Below, piece after piece: positions 1-12,500 of a stretch of DNA of 12,500 nucleotides. The stretch is taken from the NCBI GenBank assembly GCA_963170055.1, contig CAUJGJ010000397.1, positions 13,310,228 to 13,322,727 on the forward strand, given 5' to 3'. This DNA comes from Halisarca cf. caerulea. Taxonomy: Eukaryota > Porifera > Demospongiae > Chondrillida > Halisarcidae. The translations under genes and the position numbers were made by a program. Numbering within the stretch: the first letter of the stretch is position 1; every line of letters begins with the position of its first letter. The notes under the pieces were generated by a model. The model was given only the letters and a program-made list of their open reading frames with translations. It ran no database searches and was not told where the DNA came from.

Positions 1-990
1 CATATAGCAGCCTTACAAGGACGCACAGTGGGTCTTGTTTGTGAAGTACCTTCTCTAGTACATACTGTATGTACAGTATGTACTCCAGAATGGTACATGC
101 ATATTTATACCCTTGTTATGCTGCCCCTGTGTGTGCCATGTATACATACATACGTAAGCCACTCCTGATTATAGGTACCTAATTACGTACGTATATATGT
201 ACGTATGTACGTATGTATGTACATATGTACGTACCTCTGATGTAAGTACTTTTATGTCATCTTGATCGAAGTACGTACTTACACAGTTCTCCAGTGGTTA
301 AGTATAGATGTATTATATGTAAGTGGATTCAACCACGGCCTTTCATTCTCATCAAATACATATGTATATATGCAGTATTAGAAATAGTGGTCAGCATTCA
401 GACATTGTCCGACCCAACGAGGTTTAGATTTGGCATTTGGCTGAGCACAACCTAAATGTTCATTTGACACGCACACATATGATGTTACCAAGTCATTTGT
501 AAATCCAAAAGTATGTTCGAGCAAAGCTGAAATTATCTGACCCAAAATGATGATTCTAGGACATGTGTTCCTCTGCTACTTGTTCATTATTTCTAACACT
601 GCATATGTACCATACATCAGGAAATCTTCGCAGCTAATAAATTTCATGGTTTTCGCAGTTTGAAAGGATCCGCAATACGTGCATACGTACATGTGCCAGA
701 ATACAGTAAGAGTGAGCGACTCCGACTGGTTTTGTTTGTGATGGTCGTGTTTGCCGCTCAGTGCACTGAAGCCATGTAGAGTGAGCACCATCAGGTGATG
801 ATGAAAATTTTCAGTTTGTCAGGCTTCCATGTGTCCACGAGGTCAGTTTGTGGGGTTGCGCTGAACACACGTACACCGGGTACACGTACGTACGTACAGT
901 ATGTACATATAATATGTACGCACATACGTATGTATGTGTGTATTCACTTTATATATTGTGTGCGTAAACATACATGCGTACATACGTACA

Positions 991-994
<4 letters not shown>
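1..994. other. No gene seen; TACGTA/TATG-rich DNA
   Basis: Apart from the hairpin at 57-84 and TACG/TATG tracts at 183-234 and 883-930, I see only unremarkable AT-rich sequence. No frame resembles a known protein and no credible exon pair was found. It may be intergenic or the long first intron of DIP2. Confidence 0.
57..84. other. Hairpin, 11-bp perfect stem
   Basis: AGTACATACTG and CAGTATGTACT are exact reverse complements around a TATGTA loop. Similar TACAGTATGTACA pieces recur (for example 895-907), so it probably derives from the TACGTA-type repeat. Confidence 0.
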
Positions 995-1033
<39 letters not shown>

Positions 1034-1054
1034 TATGTGTGTGTGTGTGTGTGT
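995..1054 (+). repeat. (GT)n microsatellite
   Basis: A GT array split once by ACGTAT, embedded in TACGTATG-rich DNA. Confidence 0.
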
Positions 1055-1295
1055 ACGTACGTATGTGTGTACACATTATACAAATACTTATGTTAGTGGG
1101 TAATATTTGTGTCTGTTGTCATTATCACTGTAAATGGCAGATACGTGTGTATGTACATATGTAAAATGTATGTTTGTACTTTAGCACTTGACCCTCATGG
1201 TCTCTATCACCTGCTGAATTTCACAGCGCAAACTTTCACTGTATCATTTGAGGTGTGGTGGCTCCCTCTCTTAATGGAATATTCTGAGTATGAAT

Positions 1296-1340
1296 ATGTG
1301 CATGTACGATATGTGCATGTACGATATGTGCATGTACAAT
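1296..1340 (+). repeat. 15-bp tandem repeat, three copies
   Basis: ATGTGCATGTACGAT repeats at 1296, 1311 and 1326, the last with one change. Confidence 0.
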
Positions 1341-1864
1341 ACATCTCATAGAAGACTGTCCTCTTTACAGGCGATGGCCATGTGACCGACTGACTACCAG
1401 TAGAATGTACGGATGTACATACGTCTTTAGGGATATTTTTTCTTACATGCATACGTAGGTACATGTACGTATGTCTACCTACGTACGGTACCTATTTCCT
1501 TACATACGCACATATGTATGTACCTATGTCTCTCTTGTGAAGGTCATCTTAGGGTCATTCAGCCTCATTTCCCGCTTCATTGGTCTTTTCTATATACAGT
1601 GTTGATTGGTGATTGAGTGTTGTGTATTTTTTGGATGGTCAGTGACACCGTTTTGGGTGGTTTGCTTCTGGGAATGTTTCAGCCAGGTATGGTGTTATTC
1701 TCGACCAGCTACGATGTTCTTCTCCACCAGCTGCTGTGTTTTTGTGATCGCCCAATGACGACCTGAAACCACCAAATAATGACCTTTGAATATGACCAAG
1801 ACATGACCAATGTATGGGGGCGTACGCACTTGTAGGGTTTTTATCTGTATAGTGGAATAGTGTG

Positions 1865-1886
1865 CCCCCCCCCCCAAAAAAAAAAA
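1865..1886 (+). repeat. C11-A11 homopolymer pair
   Basis: Eleven C directly followed by eleven A. Length here is prone to sequencing error. Confidence 0.
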
Positions 1887-2061
1887 CAGAAGATTCCCCC
1901 AGATATATCCCCGAATTCTAGTGCCAAGTGTTTTCAGTGAATTCTAATGTGTACGTATGTACATTCAGAATATTATAGACAGGGAAATCAGGAGTGGGGC
2001 TAAGATACGTACGTACGTACATACGTATTAGTGAGCAAATGAGAAGGGGTTGCCATGGCGA

Positions 2062-2306
2062 GCTAGGGGGTCTACAGGGTGAAAGGATGAACACGGGAAT
2101 TCCCCTTGTACGTACGTATGTGGCTCAGCGAATGTATATTTAGTATGTACTCAATTGCATCTGCGTATGTGCGTATTGCTGCTAGGAGATCTACAGGGTG
2201 AAAAGATGAGCACAGGGAATTACCCTTGTACGCACGTACGTACGTAGCTCAGCGGATGTGTATTTAGTATGTATTGAATTATATCTATGTACGTACGTAT
2301 TGCTGG
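2062..2306 (+). repeat. 119-bp tandem duplication, two copies
   Basis: GCTAGG...TCTACAGGGTGAAA recurs at an offset of 119 bases (2071 and 2190), followed in both copies by GGGAATT, TACGTACGTA, GCTCAGCG and TATTTAGTATGTA. The copies differ mainly in the TACG tract and by scattered transitions. No long open frame is conserved. Confidence 0.
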
Positions 2307-2574
2307 ATGAGATGCCAGTACTGTATGTATGCCAATGTGCATGTTGAGAGATAACTTTATATAACCAATGCATATCTGTTCATAGTATACCCCACACTTT
2401 TTGGACCTAGTATGCATGACTATATGCGCATACCAACGTGCTTCTTTTGTTGTGATTTGGTCATGATGTGTGTGTGTTGATCGACAGGGAAGTATTTCCT
2501 TATCTCTCTCCTCCTGATTCTGTTGTCAGTGGCTACATTTCTGCACTTTGGACTTTCCCCATTTCCATAGCAGG

Positions 2575-2621
2575 GTGTGTGTGTGTGTGTGTCTGTGTGT
2601 GTGTGTGTGTATGTGTGTATG

Positions 2622-2677
<56 letters not shown>

Positions 2678-2700
2678 TGTGTGCGTGTGTACGTCCGTGT
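2575..2700 (+). repeat. (GT)n followed by (GTGC)n
   Basis: A GT array with single-base interruptions passes into about eleven GTGC units (2633-2678), a Z-DNA-prone alternating purine-pyrimidine tract. Confidence 0.
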
Positions 2701-3217
2701 GTGCGTCCGTGTACTTGAGGGGGGTGGGGGCAATAATATATGCCATTTAAATCTATTAGATCACGACCATTTTGCTATCATATGGGCTCAAGTATTCACG
2801 AGGTGAACTTTTCACAGACCGTGGATTTCACAATTTTGACCATTCTTATCTTTGTGGGTTCTCCTTTAATCTGACGTACGTAGCTTTGGTCTTTTATTGC
2901 CAGCAACATTCTCTGTTTATGGATGTAAGACATTAGAGGACAGAACAAAGGTGTTGCAGTTCTTTGAGACAAACGCTATTCTTTTGACAGCCATTTTGCT
3001 CATTTTACAAGAGCCCGAGCTTAAAATTTCCTTGCATGGCTCCCAACCTGTGTTCTATCCTATGGGAATTTGAGCATGTACTGTATGCCAGAAATACTGG
3101 GCTATGATTAGCCGCATGCTAAAATACGTTATTAATGAAGGAATCTCAACTGTGTACGTACGTACGTAGGTACTCACGTACATACATGGCATCTAGTGTA
3201 CAGTGATGTTGGTGGTA
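2701..3217. other. No gene seen; complex non-repetitive DNA
   Basis: Apart from TACGTACG tracts (3153-3170) this is low-repeat sequence. The stretch 2797-2840 (TTCACGAGGTGAACTTTTCA) resembles CpG-decayed transposon DNA, but no ends can be assigned. Confidence 0.
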
Positions 3218-3394
3218 CAGTGAAACCTCTCCAATCCGACACTCAATGGGACCTGAGAATAATGTAGGATTAGGAGGTTGTTGGATTATGGAGGGCCTCT
3301 TACCATACTTCAATATGGTGACTGTACCTCATCAGACGGTTGGATTATAGAGAATGTCGGATTACAGAGGTGTCGGATTAGAGAGGCTTCACTG
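3218..3394. mobile_element. pogo/Tigger-like MITE, 177 bp
   Basis: The left end CAGTGAAACCTCTCCAATCC and the reverse complement of the right end, CAGTGAAGCCTCTCTAATCC, differ at only two of 20 positions, and the match continues into CGACAC. TA flanks both ends (3216-3217, 3395-3396). The interior repeats GGATTA-GAG motifs (GTTGGATTATGGAG, GTTGGATTATAGAG, GTCGGATTACAGAG), giving subterminal repeats. There is no coding capacity. CAGT(G/A)(G/A)AACCTC ends are what I recall for Tigger/pogo-type nonautonomous elements. Confidence 0.
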
Positions 3395-3555
3395 TACTTG
3401 TGTGTGTGAGAGTGCAATGTGATATGTTATACGTATTTGGACATTGATATGTGTTGTATGTGAGACAGTGAAGTAGCTGTGAAGTAGTTCCTTTGAAGTC
3501 ACGAATGAGAGTTGTTGTGTGTGTATCCCCGTCTTTTTGTAGTATTCCTGCTTAT

Positions 3556-3558
<3 letters not shown>

Positions 3559-3608
<50 letters not shown>

Positions 3609-3657
3609 TGTACGTGTGTGTGTGTGTGTGTGTGTGTACGTGTATGTACGTGTGTGT

Positions 3658-3707
<50 letters not shown>
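3559..3707 (+). repeat. (GT)n compound microsatellite
   Basis: Three long GT blocks separated by ATTGTAC and TACGTGTATGTACG. This is the longest GT region outside DIP2. Confidence 0.
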
Positions 3708-3710
<3 letters not shown>

Positions 3711-4028
3711 CATGTCCTGTTTTGGGAGGTTGAAGGAAGTTTCTGACAGTTTGGCAAACATTTCCTGTTGTCTAAAGTGAGCTATTCAGTAGTGCAATGG
3801 ACAGTCAGGTGGACTGGTGTGGTTGCCTTATTTGGCAGTGATGATGATGATGTCATTGGTCAGGGAATGGATGGTCTGTCACAGCTTTGCTTTTGTTTTG
3901 AATTGGAATTCAAGGAATTTCCTAAGAACCACATTTCTCACTCCAAGAATGGCACTGTAATGTCTTAGTATGTTGATGACCTACGTATATACGTAAATAT
4001 GTACTTATATATGCACATACATACACAC
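3708..4028. other. No gene seen
   Basis: Low-repeat DNA with a short GATGATGATGATG run (3839-3851). A 66-codon open frame without ATG runs through it but resembles nothing known. Confidence 0.
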
Positions 4029-4943
<915 letters not shown>

Positions 4944-4982
4944 TGTATGTGTGTGTGTGAGAGAGAGAGAGAGGGAGAGGGA

Positions 4983-5051
<69 letters not shown>
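4944..5051 (+). repeat. (GT)7 then (GA)n purine tract
   Basis: A short GT run switches to about 93 bases of GA with three GGGA interruptions near the 5' end. The long mirror-symmetric purine tract could form triplex DNA. Confidence 0.
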
Positions 5052-5052
<1 letters not shown>

Positions 5053-5111
5053 TGTATGAGTTGGCCTCTAGTGGTCAACAGACCACTCAATGGATCATTG
5101 TCACTATTCTA

Positions 5112-5141
5112 CAATTGATGGACAAGCGGTCTGAAAATGAA
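5112..5141 (+). repeat. Dispersed 30-bp repeat (second copy at 5427-5456)
   Basis: CAATTGATGGACAA, four mismatched positions in the next five, then CTGAAAATGAA: 26 of 30 bases match the copy at 5427. Flanking similarity fades, so this is a relic of an older duplication or element. Confidence 0.
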
Positions 5142-5216
5142 TATCTACGTACGTACATACTTACGTATGTACGTAACAACAGACATACTGTACGATGTAC
5201 GTACTGTACGTATGTA

Positions 5217-5244
5217 CACACACACAAACACACACACACACTCA

Positions 5245-5275
<31 letters not shown>

Positions 5276-5310
5276 TCACACACATACACACACACACACA
5301 TACACACACA
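5217..5310 (+). repeat. (CA)n microsatellite with TA/CT interruptions
   Basis: CA repeats in which CACTCACACACATACA occurs twice, showing a higher-order duplication. Confidence 0.
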
Positions 5311-5634
5311 TATGTACGTACTTAGTATGTAGCTGCTAACCAAAACACAAACGCAGCCTGCTTTACAGCTTGTTTTCTGGTGTGGTTTGTTCCTTGGTCG
5401 GTTGTTAGCCCATTGTTATTGCTCAGCAATTGATGGACAAATGACCTGAAAATGAACACCGACCATTTTTGTTGTCTTCTGTATGGAAGTGCCGCACATA
5501 CGTACGTATGTACGTACATGTACTGTACGTACATACGTACATAATCTATACATTATTCTAGTGAACTTTTAACACAATATACAATACGTAATTTTAAATA
5601 TTTACGTAGATACTTTGTTTTTTCCTCTTGTCAG
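5311..5634. other. No gene seen; region just upstream of the first visible DIP2 exon
   Basis: It contains the second copy of the 30-bp repeat (5427-5456), palindromic TACGTACATG tracts (5499-5540) and the pyrimidine tract feeding the acceptor at 5634. The missing DIP2 start exon is not here. Confidence 0.

Positions 5635-9225
<3,591 letters not shown>

Positions 9226-9290
<65 letters not shown>
9226..9290 (+). repeat. (GT)n microsatellite four bases into a DIP2 intron
   Basis: A pure 65-base GT array directly downstream of the donor GTTT at 9222. Confidence 0.
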
Positions 9291-9291
<1 letters not shown>

Positions 9292-9832
9292 TATACGTGC
9301 GTACATGCATACATACGTAAGTGGTCTTGATGAGCTACTTAAAGAAAGTGACCTACGTACGTACGTATAGTAGACTCGGTGGTGTAGTATTGAGGAGGAC
9401 TAGTCAAGGGGAGCAAAAGATCAACTGCAAATGGGGGTGTGATGGGGGAGTGGCTGCCCCTCCCACCCCTTATACGTAAGTGCCATCCCTCTTACTTTGT
9501 TCTCACCTCATGTGCAGTGCGCAAACCAGTTCTGATAATGAAGTCAAAGGCATACGTACCTCTGATAGCAAGTATCAGTTTGTGCTCTCTTCAAGCCATT
9601 CACAAACCACGTTCTCCTACACATGCTCATTCAACTGTTGTTGACTGCATGTCCTTATTTCCTGCTAACCTGTGCCTATCTGCATTGTTTACCCGTTTTG
9701 CACGTAGTAATATAGCTTCCTATTATCCTCTTTCCTGTATAAATGTCATACAATACTTACTGGAATACATGTAAGTGTGCATTACTAATGTATCAGTGAG
9801 TCACCAACTGCCCGTCACCGCAACGGTCTCCT
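9291..9832. other. No gene assigned; upstream of the carbonic anhydrase
   Basis: After a TACG tract (9352-9366) the sequence is mostly complex. A 110-codon ATG frame (9442-9774) is open but shows no recognised motif. Its start codon sits in G-rich low-complexity DNA. It could hold promoter elements of the carbonic anhydrase gene. Confidence 0.
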
Positions 9833-9838
9833 TATAAT
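9833..9838 (+). promoter_or_regulatory. Possible TATA-like box for the carbonic anhydrase gene
   Basis: TATAAT lies 46 bases before the ATG. A start about 30 bases downstream would leave a leader of roughly 20 nt. A second candidate, TATAAA at 9738-9743, would leave over 100 nt. In AT-rich DNA either can be chance. Confidence 0.
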
Positions 9839-9883
9839 CGGCCAACTGTGTGTTCTGGGTTATTTTTTGATTTGCTTGCCAAC

Positions 9884-10681
9884 ATGAAGGCTGTAGCTGT
9901 AGTTGTTGAGTTTGTCGCTCTGGTAGCTGCTGTTTCAGCCGTTGGAATTTCCTACGACCACCAGAATCAGTGGAAAGCCGCAAATGGGTCGTTCTGTGGG
10001 GGAAATAAGCAGTCACCTATCAACATTGTCAGTGCCAGGTTGGACCCAGAGTGTGCTCAGCTGATTTTGAGTGGTTGGTGTAAAAGTTACCGTGGGAACT
10101 TCAACAACAACGGGCACAGCATTCAATTCAATCCCAAAAAGAAGAAAGCCACCCTTACCACCAGCACAGGAACTTACTCAGTACAGCAGTTTCACTTGCA
10201 CTGGGGGAGAAATGACAGCGAGGGATCGGAACATCAAATCGAAGGGAAGAAATTCTCGGCTGAGATGCATTTCGTCACTAAAAAGAAGAGAGAAAAGGAT
10301 GACTCTGCCTCGGACTATTACAGCGTACTCGCTGTCTTGTTCGAAGCCGATCCAACTGTTAGCATGTCCACAAAACCTTGGAAGAAGATAGACTTGGGAA
10401 ACTTAACTGAGACTGGTGCTTCTGTTAAGGGTAGGATAAAGTTTGAAGACTTTTTGCCAAGTAATCTGAGTTACTACCATTACGAGGGGTCGCTCACTAC
10501 ACCCGGCTGCAATGAAATTGTTCAGTGGTACGTTCTGCAAACGCCAGTAAAGATCCCAACTGCTTTCCTCAAGCAGCTTCGCCAGTTGAAAAACAACCGC
10601 CAGCATCCAATATCCTTCAATTTCCGAGATCCTCAACCCATCAATGGACGTATCATTATGGCCTGTCGTACTCAACAGTGA
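9884..10681 (+). CDS. Secreted alpha-carbonic anhydrase, intronless
   Basis: The protein has 265 residues; this class hydrates CO2 to bicarbonate. The ATG at 9884 has A at -3 and begins a signal peptide (residues 1-19, likely cut after AVSA). Residue 9 is an unusual Glu in the hydrophobic core. Zinc ligands are His104, His106 (QFHLHWG) and His129 (AEMHFV). His78 (NNGHS) is the proton shuttle, and Glu116 and Thr205 (SLTTPG) form the gatekeeper pair. Gln102, Val131, Val151, Val213 and Trp215 complete the pocket. Cys38 and Cys209 match the conserved disulfide of extracellular forms. Cys57, Cys66 and Cys261 are extra. Four N-glycosylation sequons (Asn34, 110, 173, 194) fit secretion. There is no C-terminal membrane or GPI tail. 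A basic insert, KKKREKDD, lies at 133-140. No AATAAA or ATTAAA occurs within 600 nt downstream. The gene probably lies in a DIP2 intron. Roles in pH control or biomineralisation are possible but not shown. Confidence 0.
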   Translation: MKAVAVVVEFVALVAAVSAVGISYDHQNQWKAANGSFCGGNKQSPINIVSARLDPECAQLILSGWCKSYRGNFNNNGHSIQFNPKKKKATLTTSTGTYSVQQFHLHWGRNDSEGSEHQIEGKKFSAEMHFVTKKKREKDDSASDYYSVLAVLFEADPTVSMSTKPWKKIDLGNLTETGASVKGRIKFEDFLPSNLSYYHYEGSLTTPGCNEIVQWYVLQTPVKIPTAFLKQLRQLKNNRQHPISFNFRDPQPINGRIIMACRTQQ

Positions 10682-10859
10682 TTTGAATATTTTGTCAACA
10701 TCATTATCTTCTTACCTATTTCAACTGTATTTTCAGATTTTGATCTACGTAATTTATCATGTAGTCGGCCATTTTGTGCCTATTTTATTATGAGTTATTC
10801 CAGGGATGGTGTAAAGTACAGTAGATCTGTACCAACCATTCAAGGGACCAAGTGACTGT

Positions 10860-11045
10860 GGTCTCTGTACACAGGTGGTCCTTATACAGAGGTGTGTTAG
10901 TATCCCACTTTGGTCCATGGTCCAGTCTACGCTGGTCTCTGTACACAGGTGGTCCTTATACAGAGGTGTGTTAGTATCCCACTTTGGTCCATGGTCCAGT
11001 CTACGCTGGTCCTTGTACACAGGTGGTCCTTATACAGAGGTGCTT
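10860..11045 (+). repeat. 74-bp tandem repeat, about 2.5 copies
   Basis: Monomers start at 10860, 10934 and 11008 with GGTCTCTGTACACAGG or a close variant. The first two 74-bp copies are identical base for base, so the duplication is recent or homogenised. The third departs after GAGGTG. Confidence 0.
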
Positions 11046-11296
11046 CAGTGTCACTGAAGTGGCCCATCGAGCAGCTTGGGGATCACTATAATATTCAGGT
11101 GGTGTTTGTTTACAAGTGATCTTTAGAACATGCTCACTTGTTCCCTGAAAGCTTTGTATTAAGGCCACTCAAGAGACCAGCAAATTGTGTCCTCTATTAA
11201 CAGGTATTTCTTATGTACGTAGAGGTACTACAGTATTGATTTAGTGGTTCCTGGACCTGTTCAGAGTGGTCTTTATAGACAGGTGGTCCTTATGTA

Positions 11297-11959
11297 CAGT
11301 ACGGACCCGAATCATAAACAAGAATCCGCTAAATGAAACGCAAAGGCGAGAATACCGCTAATAGAGAAACGTGCACTGCTAAACATAAACAGAAAAAGGG
11401 CTAAATGAGGATCGCAAAAGGGATAAGCGCTGACCAAGAGAAGTAAACCGAAAACTGAGACTTTATAAGGACGAAAGTTGAGTGGTAGCATGTCGTGTGA
11501 GCGAGGAAGAAAGATCGCTAGAGAATGCCTATAAGCCTTTACTGGAAACAGCGGATAGTCCAACTTTATTCCGATTCGGATTGTTCATATGGAGATATCG
11601 AGCGTGTCCTTCGACACGAAGAGAAGATCGTTCCGAAGAAGACCATTTGGGCTATTATCAAGAAGTACAAGGAGCACGGGACGATTGGACGTTTGGCAGG
11701 GTCCGGAAGACTGCCAAAGCTTACTGCAGAAGTCTTAGCGTTGGTCGAAGCTAAAATGCGAAGACGACGAAACCACTGCTGTTCACCTGGTCGAGATAAG
11801 TGAACCGTCAATCAGAAAACGTTAAAAGCCAAACCAGAAAGCGGGAAACGCTTGGCAATTCGCGTAAAGGTAAGTGCAACGTATCTGCTAAAATAAACGA
11901 GAAATGGAAACGACTAAGGCTAACCGCGATTATCGTTACTTTTTTTTCTGTCCGTACTG
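11297..11959 (+). mobile_element. Tc1-like DNA transposon, internally deleted, 663 bp
   Basis: The ends are CAGTACGGAC and its exact reverse complement, followed by weaker inverted similarity for about 25 more bases. Both ends are flanked by TA (11295-11296 and 11960-11961), the usual Tc1/mariner target duplication. The element sits inside a 75-bp repeat monomer whose intact neighbour shows the unoccupied sequence CTTATGTAGAGG at 12029-12040. It contains only the DNA-binding end of a transposase. Complete Tc1-like elements are about 1.3-1.7 kb, so the catalytic part is deleted and the copy cannot move by itself. Confidence 0.
11525..11803 (+). pseudogene. Tc1-like transposase remnant, DNA-binding domain only
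   Basis: An ATG-initiated frame of 92 codons holds the Tc1-type N-terminal helix-turn-helix region: WKQRIVQLYSD, then YGDIERVLR, then TIWAIIKKYKEHGTI, and the GSGR linker (the GRPR-like box between the two helix-turn-helix units) followed by KLT. The frame shifts near 11761. The next frame (11763-11825) carries a typical continuation, DDETTAVHLVEIS, before a stop. The DDE catalytic domain is absent. Family transposases are about 340 residues. It is a decayed copy; domestication is unlikely given the shift and intact terminal repeats. Confidence 0.
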
Positions 11960-12122
11960 TAGAGGTGCAACAGTACTGATTTAGGGGTTCCTGGACCTGT
12001 CCAGAGTGGTCTTTGTAGACAGGTGGTCCTTATGTAGAGGTGCAACAGTACTGATTCAGTGGTTCCTGGACCGGTCCAGCGTGGTCTTTATAGACAGGTG
12101 GTCCTTATGACAGGGTGCACTG

Positions 12123-12500
12123 TGTTGCCACACTAAGACGCAGTGGAAACCACTTAGCACAAAATTAGGGGACTGCCAAAAAACCTTTGTGTTCACAGAA
12201 TTTAATATGAACAGAATATTCTAAGATTTTAATGTTAAATTTCATTGAAATTTTCATATCTGCAAACAAATCCCACTTGCACGTTATGTATCGTTAATCG
12301 TGATACTTTGTGCAATGATAATCGAAGCAATCAAAAATTAATAGCGCCCAAGCCTAGCTGGGTTAGCAGACTGCTGAATTATGTATGGAGGTCAGTTTGT
12401 TTGGTAAAATTTATGGTCCGTGCCCGAGAATCTTGGCCAGTTTAGGCAAATGCTGATTTATACGTAGATGTGGTAGATTAGGTACGTAGGTTCCTCTGTA
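12123..12500. other. No gene seen; AT-rich
   Basis: Complex AT-rich DNA beyond the repeat unit, with an ATTAAT/TTAATATG character and TACGTA near the end. A 66-codon frame without ATG (12245-12445) matches nothing I know. The expected next DIP2 exon (RPKRPP-like) was looked for here and not found. Confidence 0.

Larger units (their letters stand above)
1055..2061. other. No gene seen
   Basis: It holds the 15-bp repeat, TACG tracts (1440-1520, 2006-2027), the C11-A11 run and two diverged 22-bp units around 1689-1740 (GTTATTCTCGACCAGC, then GTTCTTCTCCACCAGC). Nothing coding is recognised. Confidence 0.
11222..12111 (+). repeat. 75-bp tandem repeat, three copies, one boundary split by the Tc1-like insertion
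   Basis: Monomers are 11222-11296, 11962-12036 and 12037-12111. Each starts GAGGT, contains GGTTCCTGGACC and ends GACAGGTGGTCCTTATG. They differ at several positions, so this array is older than the 74-bp block. The insertion lies between the first and second monomers. Confidence 0.
10819..12122. mobile_element. Composite repeat unit, possibly a pogo-like nonautonomous element with internal arrays
   Basis: The unit starts TA-CAGTAGATCTGTACC and ends GGGTGCACTG, with weak inverted similarity. The right flank is TG, not TA, so the boundary is uncertain. It contains the 74-bp array, a spacer (11046-11221) and the 75-bp array. Monomers of both arrays share GGTGGTCCTTAT and AGAGGTG. The spacer has the same flavour (AAGGCCACTCAAGAGACC). 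The Tc1-like element was inserted later. It carries no gene apart from that insertion. Confidence 0.

Noticed and set aside
3389..3780. Open frames on both strands over the GT/CA arrays, encoding poly(Cys-Val) or poly(Thr-His)
   Set aside because: A dinucleotide repeat has no stops in any frame. The same happens at 843-1103, 2420-2806, 4172-4384, 5602-6102, 7666-8015 and 9071-9320. None has other coding evidence.
9442..9774. 110-codon ATG frame upstream of the carbonic anhydrase
   Set aside because: It is open and non-repetitive, but composition and residues show no family, and its start is in G-rich low-complexity DNA. It is left unassigned rather than called a gene.
9848..9883. Carbonic anhydrase start 12 codons upstream
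   Set aside because: The upstream codon is GTG, not ATG. The ATG at 9884 has a good context and places the signal peptide at the N-terminus.
10403..10675. Minus-strand frame opposite the carbonic anhydrase
   Set aside because: Antisense shadow of a strongly supported gene. The peptide is unlike any family.
12245..12445. 66-codon frame containing APKPSW, considered as the next DIP2 exon
   Set aside because: The reading frame that would give RPK needs a phase 0 start and instead yields RPSLAG. The acceptor context is poor and the rest does not fit DIP2.

Overview
This is eukaryotic, almost certainly animal, nuclear DNA. Split coding exons with GT/AG borders lie among long dinucleotide microsatellites, minisatellites and small DNA transposons, and there is no bacterial-style gene packing. 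A DIP2-type gene beside a secreted alpha-carbonic anhydrase points to Metazoa. The very frequent TACGTA palindrome and small introns suggest a marine invertebrate, with a sponge as my weak first guess (inference only).

Layout. Positions 1-5634 hold no gene I can support: TACG/TATG-rich DNA, (GT)n, (CA)n, (GA)n and (GTGC)n arrays, a 119-bp tandem duplication, a 26-bp minisatellite and one 177-bp pogo/Tigger-like MITE. Positions 5635-9221 carry five phase-compatible + strand exons (234 codons) of the N-terminal part of a DIP2 (disco-interacting protein 2) homologue. They include the core of the DMAP1-binding domain, a proline-rich linker and the conserved QQLLNTLK block. The first exon and the adenylate-forming domains are not in the window. 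Positions 9884-10681 are an intronless secreted alpha-carbonic anhydrase of 265 residues with every catalytic residue I checked present. Since DIP2 should continue downstream, this gene probably sits inside a DIP2 intron on the same strand.

Positions 10819-12122 are a repeat-rich unit with two related arrays of 74/75-bp monomers. A 663-bp internally deleted Tc1-like element (11297-11959) interrupts the second array. The neighbouring monomer preserves the unoccupied site, so the insertion and its TA target duplication can be read to the base. The end (12123-12500) is AT-rich with nothing recognised.

The most unusual pattern is in the DIP2 introns. Four of the five 5' splice sites lie at the edge of, or inside, tandem repeats built from donor-like sequence (GTGTGT, GGTGAGTG, GTATGTG). 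One intron also has a G-rich 5' part complementary to its pyrimidine-rich 3' part, with a near-perfect 123-bp foldback element between them.
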